From: Ignavibacteriaceae bacterium
Lineage (GTDB): Bacteria; Bacteroidota; Ignavibacteria; Ignavibacteriales; Ignavibacteriaceae
Direction of reading: 5' to 3'
DNA length: 12,520 bases
Assembly (NCBI GenBank): GCA_023231105.1
Contig: JALNWB010000118.1
Coordinates: forward strand, 1-12,520
Shown here: positions 7,153 through 12,520 of the stretch, piece after piece
How positions within the stretch are numbered: position 1 is the stretch's first letter
Layout: every line of letters begins with the position of its first letter
The notes under the pieces: model-generated
Database searches by the model: none
What the model saw: only the letters and a program-made list of their open reading frames with translations
Told to the model about the DNA's origin: nothing
Made by a program: the position numbers and the translations under genes

Positions 7153-7908
7153 TTACTTGAGCGAATAAATCCACAATTCGTTCGTTTCATCGTTAACTAA
7201 AAAAAATTTATCAGCGGCAGCATTAACGGCAATACCTTCAAACTTATACAGAGGCAAATCAAACTTTTGCAGAACGCCTTTGTCTTTACTCCATTTGTAA
7301 AGGGCGCTGCTTTCATCGCTGAGAATAAAAAAGCTGCTCTCTTTTGGTGAATAGACCATATCGGAGAAATCTTTTGCAAAATAAATTTCTCTTTGTGTTT
7401 TTATAGTTAAGTCGGAATTCAGCTCTATAAATCTTCCGGGCTCTTTTTCATTTAAAAGAAAAATTGTTCCTTGCTCATCTTGCGCGACGCCTTCCAGCCC
7501 ACTGTTCAATGGTCCGGACAAAGGAATATATTCGCTTCGCAAAACATTGCCGTCTAAATCAATTTGCACAAGTTCTCTTTTTCTTTCTTCAACAATCCAA
7601 AGCGATTTAGTCGAAGTATCGAGAGCGATTCCTTCCAAATCCTCCCCGGTATAATTTAATGTTTTTAAGATTGTTCCGGTAGAATCGGTTTTATAAATTT
7701 TTTGGTCCCCGCCGCTGACGATCCAAAAAACATTTTCCGCTTCATTGTAAGCGATTCCCGAAGGTTCGCCGAAAGAAAGTTTATATGTTCCTATGAGATG
7801 CAATTGACTTGCCGAACTGCCGAGATCTCCGCCGCATCCAAATAGGGTAAGCGGAATGATCCCTACAAAATAAGCTAACGTTAATCGATTTAATTTCATT
7901 CCACACAC
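7153..7908 (-). CDS. SdiA-regulated-type beta-propeller lipoprotein
   Basis: Up to 251 residues. A hydrophobic N-terminal segment ends in the lipobox LFGC followed by GGD, so the protein should be cut before the cysteine, lipidated and exported. The mature part shows repeated propeller-like blades: PSGIAYNEAENVFWIVSG, LEGIALDTSTKSLWIVEE, LEGVAQDEQGTIFLLNE, FSDMVYSPKESSFFILSD and FEGIAVNAAADKFFLVND. This spacing fits the SdiA-regulated (YjiK-like) family, distantly related to phytase-type propellers; its biochemical role is unknown. Two starts are possible: GTG at 7908, overlapping the TAG stop of the DUF4956 gene by one base, or ATG at 7899, which gives a typical short lipoprotein signal (MKLNRLTLAYFVG). 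I favour 7899 slightly on signal-peptide grounds. It is the last gene of the cotH-like cluster, which places a surface or periplasmic sensor or binding protein with the membrane components. Confidence 0.8.
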   Translation of the reverse strand: MCGMKLNRLTLAYFVGIIPLTLFGCGGDLGSSASQLHLIGTYKLSFGEPSGIAYNEAENVFWIVSGGDQKIYKTDSTGTILKTLNYTGEDLEGIALDTSTKSLWIVEERKRELVQIDLDGNVLRSEYIPLSGPLNSGLEGVAQDEQGTIFLLNEKEPGRFIELNSDLTIKTQREIYFAKDFSDMVYSPKESSFFILSDESSALYKWSKDKGVLQKFDLPLYKFEGIAVNAAADKFFLVNDETNELWIYSLK

Positions 7909-8582
7909 TATACTTTTTCTTCATCGAAGAAGAGATTAATATTCTTAACACCGCTAACGTTTCTCAATTCTTCTACAAATCGGTTTGCGCTGCTTTTCTT
8001 TTTAAAAGAAACATAATAGGAATATTCCGCCAAAGATGTTTCTTCCGTGGTTTTGATATTAATAATGTCAAAACGGCTGCAGAAATTTTCCAAAACAGAA
8101 ATACATTCGCCGGTTTTTTTTTCATCTAAGAAAAATGAAAACTGGAGTAAATATTGTTCCTTCCGGAGAGTAAACAAATTTGTTTTTGAAAAAAGAAAAA
8201 GGATTGTGCCGATAAAAAGAGAACCGACAATTGCCAAACGATGATACCCGACTCCCGCAGCCATCCCGATCGCCAAGCCGAAAAAAATATAGACGATATC
8301 AAGCGTCTCCTTTATTGCCGTGCGAAAACGAATGATTGACATTGCGCCTACCAAGCCAAACGCGCGTGCTAAATTATTCCCGATCACCATTATCACCAAT
8401 GAGGTGATAAGCGAAAGAAAGATTATTGAATTGACAAAACTATCGGAATAACCGGGACCTTTATAACTAATCCGGTAAATAAACGTGATGAAAAAACTGC
8501 AAAGCAGACTGACCAAAATGTTGATGACGATTTCCGAAATGGTCGGCGCAAAAACATTTATTGATTGGAGATTTTCTAACAT
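7908..8582 (-). CDS. DUF4956 family membrane protein
   Basis: A 224-residue inner-membrane protein. Seen: four hydrophobic segments at about 18-38, 49-69, 92-110 and 114-132; between the second and third the conserved family segment GLVGAMSIIRFRTAIK (76-91), rich in glycine and with two arginines near the membrane face; and a soluble C-terminal region (about 139-224) with alternating strands and helices that looks ferredoxin- or ACT-like. The overall plan, membrane bundle plus small regulatory-type tail, recalls MgtC-family proteins, but I claim no homology. Function is unknown. The gene sits between the VTC-domain gene (11 bases upstream) and the lipoprotein gene (one-base overlap). A good Shine-Dalgarno, AAAGGA, overlaps the stop of the VTC gene. 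DUF4956 genes are commonly found beside VTC and CotH genes in other bacteria, so it may be the membrane partner of the polymerase domain. Confidence 0.88.
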   Translation of the reverse strand: MLENLQSINVFAPTISEIVINILVSLLCSFFITFIYRISYKGPGYSDSFVNSIIFLSLITSLVIMVIGNNLARAFGLVGAMSIIRFRTAIKETLDIVYIFFGLAIGMAAGVGYHRLAIVGSLFIGTILFLFSKTNLFTLRKEQYLLQFSFFLDEKKTGECISVLENFCSRFDIINIKTTEETSLAEYSYYVSFKKKSSANRFVEELRNVSGVKNINLFFDEEKV

Positions 8583-8593
8583 AGTTTTTTCCT

Positions 8594-9343
8594 TTAGATA
8601 GCTAACATCGGGTTAAAGCGCATTTGTCTTTTATTGATATCAATGCAATTCGTGTATTTAGAAACGGAAATTCTTTGCAAATTATTTTTGGTTATCATCC
8701 GCGGAATCCATGCAGGGAATGTTTGATGAAATTTAATTTCCAGGATGAAAAAATCCGGGAAGGCGACTTTTAAATTTTGCTCGTTATAAAAATCATCGAA
8801 TGTTGGCTTTATCGATCCGCGTAAATTTTTATCAAAAGTAATCCGTAAATCATACCCGTATTTTCCCATAAATGCTTCACGCTCGTAAATTACCAAACAT
8901 GATGGAAAAAGCCGTTTGGAATAATAGTGAAAAAGAAATTTGTTTGCTTCTTCAAGTTCGCTGATCCCGTTTGTTCGCCGGAGCAAATAGTCTTCGGCAT
9001 TTTTTGTTTGCAGAAGAGAAGGCAAATCTTTAAGATAAAGTCTTGCCCGGTCTTTAAAAATAAAATTTTCGTTTTTTCGTTTGATCTCTAAAAAAACCAG
9101 GCTTTCTTCTTCCCATTCATTATAAACCCGGAGTCTATATTTGTTTCTTATTTTATAACCTTCATACTTTTCCTGATAGCAAAGAAGATCAGCCGTATCT
9201 AAGTAGATACTCCGCACACAATAATCTTTGTTGGGACGGATTTCGGCGTACGGATCATAATTCATATAAATCAAAACTTCCGTGCGAATTTTGGGCAACA
9301 AGTTTATCGGCGCTAAATATTTATATTCTAATTTACTCGTCAT
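8594..9343 (-). CDS. VTC-domain (polyphosphate polymerase-type) triphosphate tunnel protein
   Basis: A 249-residue stand-alone VTC domain, the catalytic fold of the yeast vacuolar transporter chaperone Vtc4, which makes polyphosphate from ATP within a triphosphate tunnel. Seen in order: the ExK-like opening EYKY (E6, K8), RSIYLDT at 44-50, KYRLRVYN at 68-75 (R70, R72), LEIKRK at 85-90, YEREAF at 153-158 (R155), LRITFD at 166-171 (R167), LEIKF at 201-205 (E202, K204) and SVSKY at 226-230 (K229). By pattern these cover the basic tunnel-lining residues and the metal-binding glutamate of Vtc4, so catalysis is plausible. No SPX or membrane domain is attached; the neighbouring DUF4956 protein may supply a membrane anchor. 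Three bases separate it from the HlyD-like gene and there is no clear Shine-Dalgarno, suggesting coupling. Whether the product is polyphosphate or another phosphate-linked compound is unknown. Confidence 0.87.
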   Translation of the reverse strand: MTSKLEYKYLAPINLLPKIRTEVLIYMNYDPYAEIRPNKDYCVRSIYLDTADLLCYQEKYEGYKIRNKYRLRVYNEWEEESLVFLEIKRKNENFIFKDRARLYLKDLPSLLQTKNAEDYLLRRTNGISELEEANKFLFHYYSKRLFPSCLVIYEREAFMGKYGYDLRITFDKNLRGSIKPTFDDFYNEQNLKVAFPDFFILEIKFHQTFPAWIPRMITKNNLQRISVSKYTNCIDINKRQMRFNPMLAI

Positions 9344-9346
9344 CGT

Positions 9347-10411
9347 TTAATTTAGAATATAGCTTGTTAAGTAATTCCAAATTGAAATTGATCCAAGCCG
9401 GATAGTCCCTTGAGTTATCATTCCAGGCAAAAGCTGTTTTCCGGAATTGTTAATCAAAATTGCGGCTATGATCACTTGTTCGCCGTTCAACATTTTCACT
9501 TCCTTTGAAAGTGAAAGAAGCTTCGCTTTAAAATCTTCAGCATGGTTCTCAAACTTTACGGAAACTGATTCTCCTTCCATCAACGCATTCATATATGCAA
9601 TTTTTAACGGCACATTCATTACCACCTGGTCAAGATTAATTATTGACAAAATGGTATCGGAAGAAAACGAACGGTTTACAATTCCGTTTATCGGCGAGAT
9701 CACAACAAAATTTTTCGAACGTCTTTTTAACACGTCAAGTTCGTTGGTTAATGCCGTTATTTTTGATTCAACTAATTTTAACGTTTCGGGTTTTAAGCCG
9801 CTGGTTATTGCTTCAAGCTGCGATTGATAAATAGATATTTCAATTTCAAGCTGTTTAATTTCCCACAAATCTGTTTCGTACTGTTCTGCCGGAAGAAAGC
9901 CTTTTTTGTACAATTGTTCGTTACGTTGAAATGTATTTTTTTTCTGTCCAAGTTTTGCTTTTGCAAATTCCAAACGATTTTTTGCTTCGGTGATGAGCGG
10001 CGGTTTTTCCCCGGTTTTATTTGCAGCAAGTTCCGCTTTGGCAACGGTTAGTCCCCCTTCAAGACGAACAATATTTTCTTCAACATCGCTGGAGCGAATA
10101 ACGCCAATTGAATCACCAGCTTTTATTTCTTTTTTGTTTTTCATCGATTCAGCAAAAGAAAAAATCATTGATTCGCCCCGCTGGAATTGCGTAACTCCGA
10201 ATGCATTTGAAAATCCGGTTTCATAATCCATCAGAGTAGAAGTTAGTTGCCCGTCGGTTCCCTTTACGATCTGCCATTTTTGCTGCGGGTGTACCTCAGC
10301 AAAAATGCCTAACGAATGCGGAACTTTTATTCCGCTAACTAAAAGCAAAAGCACCACTACACAAAAAAGGAGAATGCCAACAATTACTTTTCGCTCAATT
10401 TTTTTCTTCAT
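9347..10411 (-). CDS. HlyD-type periplasmic adaptor (membrane fusion) protein
   Basis: A 354-residue protein with one N-terminal membrane helix (about residues 9-28) and the rest predicted in the periplasm. Seen: a first lipoyl-like half near 75-105, a long charged helical hairpin at about 110-232 consistent with the adaptor coiled coil, then FVVISPINGIVNRSF starting at 235, the standard second lipoyl half of HlyD/EmrA-type proteins, and a barrel with QLLPGMITQGTI near 326-337. Family members bridge an inner-membrane transporter and an outer-membrane channel. No ABC, RND or TolC-like gene is visible here, so its partner is elsewhere or it serves a different role with the VTC and DUF4956 proteins. 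Start ATG at 10411 has a short GGA six bases upstream. It lies 58 bases after the cotH-like gene and 3 before the VTC gene. Confidence 0.83.
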   Translation of the reverse strand: MKKKIERKVIVGILLFCVVVLLLLVSGIKVPHSLGIFAEVHPQQKWQIVKGTDGQLTSTLMDYETGFSNAFGVTQFQRGESMIFSFAESMKNKKEIKAGDSIGVIRSSDVEENIVRLEGGLTVAKAELAANKTGEKPPLITEAKNRLEFAKAKLGQKKNTFQRNEQLYKKGFLPAEQYETDLWEIKQLEIEISIYQSQLEAITSGLKPETLKLVESKITALTNELDVLKRRSKNFVVISPINGIVNRSFSSDTILSIINLDQVVMNVPLKIAYMNALMEGESVSVKFENHAEDFKAKLLSLSKEVKMLNGEQVIIAAILINNSGKQLLPGMITQGTIRLGSISIWNYLTSYILN

Positions 10412-10469
10412 GTTTATTCCGGACTTACTAAACTAGTTATGTTTTTCATTCTATTAAATTTTGTAATTC

Positions 10470-12520
10470 TTATTTTAAAATTATCATCTTCTTCGTTTGC
10501 AAAAAACTGCCTCCGCTGAAGGAGGAGCGTAGTTGATAAAAATAGACTCCGCTTGACAATTCGTAATTCCTAATTCCTAATTCGTAATTATAACTCCCCG
10601 CAGGTTTTTCTTCATTCACTAAAGTTGCAACTTCGGTTCCAAGAATATCAAATACTTTTAAACTAACTTTACTGAAAACCGACAACTGATAACTAATAAC
10701 TGTGCTTGGATTAAACGGATTAGGATAGTTTTGAAATAGCTCAAATGTCTTCGGTTGATTGTTTTCATTTTCAACTTTTACGAATACATCATTTATTCCA
10801 CCAGGCGTTCCAAGATTAAACGAAGCTTTCCAATTTTCCGCAAGCGTGTTATCAAGAGCCGGATTTATCAACGCAAGCGTTGCTCCAGTTCCGTTTGGTT
10901 CTAAAGCCCATGGCGATGATGAAGTGTAACCAACGGAATCAATCAACGTTCCATTTTCATTATATAGGCGGACGGTTTCTGCTGTTGAAGAAAGACCGAA
11001 AGAAAAATTACCAATCATATTTATAACATTTGGAAAGATGGTTCGGAATTTTATGCTGTCGTTTGCCAGAATTAAATATGCATCCGGCTCTAAAGAAATT
11101 TCCGGTAAAAGAAATTCATGTGAATCATCATCATCTTTTAATTTCCAATTTTTCAGAATTACATTTTCTTTCCCGCTGTTGTAGAGTTCAATCCAATCGC
11201 CGCAATCGAAAGATGAAGAGGATTTATAATTGATCTCGTTGATCACGATGTTCTGATTTTCAGCAGCGTCTTTAACGAAAATTGCTTGCACTACCGAATC
11301 GCCGGTTAAGGTAACATTTATTTCCGGATTAGTGGAAATTCCCTTCCAACCCGCAAAAACAAAACCTGGTTTTGGTTTTGCAGTTAAAGTTATCGGAGTG
11401 TTTTTAAAATATTTTCCCTTAAAAGAAGCTTTATCTATTGGATAAGATTGCAACGCAACGCTGCCACCCAAAGTATCGTTTACCGTTAACGTTAAGTTTG
11501 CGAGACCGCCTAATTGAAATTTCGAAATAATAAATGCGCGCATATAGGTATCGCGTAATTGTACAAAAGTACGGATGCGGGAAATATTTGTTTCCCAGCT
11601 ATTCTGCATCGTGTTCTTCCACTTTGTAGTATGGCGATTTATTTCCGGTGCAATTTCATCATGCACTTGATTTAACAAGAGAGAGGCAGAATCCGGTGAA
11701 AAAGTTGTATTCAGCAAATGCGCAAAAGATGTAATAAAATCATTCTTGAAATCATTATTGGTTAAAAACTTGCACAGCATAAGAGTTGACCACGGGGGAT
11801 TCGGCCAAGCCGGCCCATTTGTCGCGGTTGCAAAGGCAAGCGTGTTGAATTTGTAATCTTGTTGCGGGAAAATATATTCAGCTAATCCTACGCAATAATC
11901 GAGATCATAGGTAAGCCATTTCCACTTCCCGGTTTCAGTTCTTTCACGCCAAACTTTCATATTGTTACCGGGCCAATCGGTATTGTTCGCATAAATTTCC
12001 GCTATCTGATAATTCTTATAATTCTCAACCTCCATTTGAGATTGAACAAAATCGTAATTTACTTTAGCACTGATATCTTTTTGAGAGATAAAGTCATATA
12101 ACGTTGAAAAATGCTCATTCGAGCGGTACCCGATCTCTGTAGCCAAATCCACAATGTCGACATTTGCCGGGTCAACTCCATAAGTATTTGAAAGGAATTC
12201 TTCGTTTAATTTTTCTCTAAACGTATGAATTCCCCAATACTCATTATTCAAATAAACGACACAGAAGCGGGTAGCCTGAACACCAATGTCTAAATTTTCA
12301 AACATTCTACTCATATATCGATCGCGAAGCAGGGTATAAGTAAAATCATTTCCTCCGTTACGCAAAACAACATTTTCAAAATTTTCAGTCTTTTTCCCAG
12401 GGTAGAATTGATACTTCATTTTATTAAATCCGTAGCTTCCGCGTAAATAGATTGCTAATGATTTCTGATCAAACGCACGGCTCCAGTTTCCGTAAATCTT
12501 TATTCCGGCATCAACACTAA
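10470..12520 (-). CDS. CotH-like secreted kinase with lamin-tail and T9SS sorting domains (5' end outside window)
   Basis: The frame is open from the window edge through 683 codons; the ATG at 12419 is internal, because 33 upstream codons encode conserved CotH sequence (IYGNWSRAFDQKS, with the ATP-contact lysine in QKS). Counting from that internal Met, the CotH kinase domain runs to about 300: VVLRNGGND at 17-25, YLNNEYWGIHTFREK at 56-70, the catalytic NNTDWPGNN at 145-153, and metal-binding YDLD at 171-174. Next come a divergent bacterial repeat (about 305-383, with GFVFAGW), a lamin-tail domain (about 390-545, VINEINY, DWIELYNSG, LKNWKL) and a type A T9SS sorting domain (about 558-649, NYPNPFNP). 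CotH proteins phosphorylate spore or surface proteins in other organisms; active-site residues are present here, so kinase activity is plausible. The protein should cross the outer membrane by T9SS and stay on or leave the surface. Two 7-base-period arrays lie inside the sorting domain. It leads the visible cluster. Confidence 0.9.
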   Translation of the reverse strand, partial: SVDAGIKIYGNWSRAFDQKSLAIYLRGSYGFNKMKYQFYPGKKTENFENVVLRNGGNDFTYTLLRDRYMSRMFENLDIGVQATRFCVVYLNNEYWGIHTFREKLNEEFLSNTYGVDPANVDIVDLATEIGYRSNEHFSTLYDFISQKDISAKVNYDFVQSQMEVENYKNYQIAEIYANNTDWPGNNMKVWRERTETGKWKWLTYDLDYCVGLAEYIFPQQDYKFNTLAFATATNGPAWPNPPWSTLMLCKFLTNNDFKNDFITSFAHLLNTTFSPDSASLLLNQVHDEIAPEINRHTTKWKNTMQNSWETNISRIRTFVQLRDTYMRAFIISKFQLGGLANLTLTVNDTLGGSVALQSYPIDKASFKGKYFKNTPITLTAKPKPGFVFAGWKGISTNPEINVTLTGDSVVQAIFVKDAAENQNIVINEINYKSSSSFDCGDWIELYNSGKENVILKNWKLKDDDDSHEFLLPEISLEPDAYLILANDSIKFRTIFPNVINMIGNFSFGLSSTAETVRLYNENGTLIDSVGYTSSSPWALEPNGTGATLALINPALDNTLAENWKASFNLGTPGGINDVFVKVENENNQPKTFELFQNYPNPFNPSTVISYQLSVFSKVSLKVFDILGTEVATLVNEEKPAGSYNYELGIRNYELSSGVYFYQLRSSFSGGSFLQTKKMIILK
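10559..10593. repeat. Heptamer-period array inside the T9SS domain coding region
   Basis: Five perfectly phased 7-base units on the plus strand: ATTC(G/C)TA four times (order G, C, C, G) and then ATTATAA. Read on the minus strand they encode the NYELGIRNYEL portion of the sorting domain, so the peptide itself is repetitive. Three units equal 21 bases, or seven codons, so expansion by three preserves the frame. Confidence 0.8.
10671..10705. repeat. Second heptamer-period array inside the T9SS domain coding region
   Basis: Five phased 7-base units on the plus strand, all starting with AC: ACTGAAA, ACCGACA, ACTGATA, ACTAATA and ACTGTGC. On the minus strand they encode the VISYQLSVFS strand just after the PNPFNPST motif. 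The unit sequence is unrelated to the array 77 bases away, but the period is the same. Confidence 0.65.

Noticed and set aside
9447..10226. Plus-strand open frames opposite the HlyD-like gene, the longest 126 codons
   Set aside because: No recognizable domain or ribosome site; the antisense gene has clear adaptor motifs, so these are shadow frames.
10559..10705. Repeat arrays considered as a CRISPR or a mobile element end
   Set aside because: The units are 7 bases with no spacers, and they are in frame within an intact domain; no transposase or terminal inverted repeats are nearby.
12417..12419. ATG at 12419 as the start of the cotH-like gene
   Set aside because: The frame stays open to the window edge, and the 33 codons upstream encode conserved CotH kinase sequence, so this methionine is internal.

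Overview
The window looks like chromosomal DNA of an Ignavibacteria-type bacterium (Bacteroidota/Chlorobi side). It is AT-rich and tightly packed. The most telling mark is the C-terminal sorting domain of the large surface protein at 10470-12520, with a YPNPFNP motif and a following VFDILG..VATLV stretch; this style of type IX secretion (T9SS) signal is common in Ignavibacteria. Other traits fit: a bacillithiol gene (bshA), patchy Shine-Dalgarno use, and non-ATG starts. No rRNA, tRNA, CRISPR array, phage gene or insertion sequence was found, and no stretch over 300 bases lacks a gene.

Left block (1-3741, minus strand): a heparinase II/III-like protein, a PfkB-family sugar kinase and an RmlD-like sugar-nucleotide reductase. 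The genes overlap by 4 and 23 bases, so they almost certainly form one translationally coupled operon for carbohydrate or surface-polysaccharide metabolism. The last gene runs off the left edge.

Middle block (3742-5720, plus strand): a 176-base divergent intergenic region, then bshA (first step of bacillithiol synthesis) and a YgjV-like membrane protein fused to a GNAT-like acetyltransferase domain. The second gene seems to start at a rare ATC codon behind a strong Shine-Dalgarno. Converging on it is a UDP-N-acetyl sugar 6-dehydrogenase (5730-7055, minus, TTG start), the second sign of surface-glycan synthesis.

Right block (7153-12520, minus strand): a close-set cluster in the order cotH-like surface kinase (5' end outside the window), HlyD-type adaptor, VTC-type polyphosphate polymerase domain protein, DUF4956 membrane protein and SdiA-regulated-type beta-propeller lipoprotein. 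Spacings are 58, 3, 11 and -1 bases. CotH, VTC and DUF4956 proteins recur together in other bacteria, but no joint function is established to my knowledge. Here the set also has an adaptor and a lipoprotein, and its surface protein is tagged for T9SS. This is the best candidate for an undescribed system: possibly inorganic polyphosphate or another phosphate polymer made at the inner membrane and linked to phosphorylation or anchoring of surface molecules. That role is inference.

A separate layer of structure is three short arrays with a strict 7-base period and unrelated unit sequences. One sits at the bshA stop codon; two lie inside the part of the cotH-like gene that encodes the T9SS signal, where they are translated.
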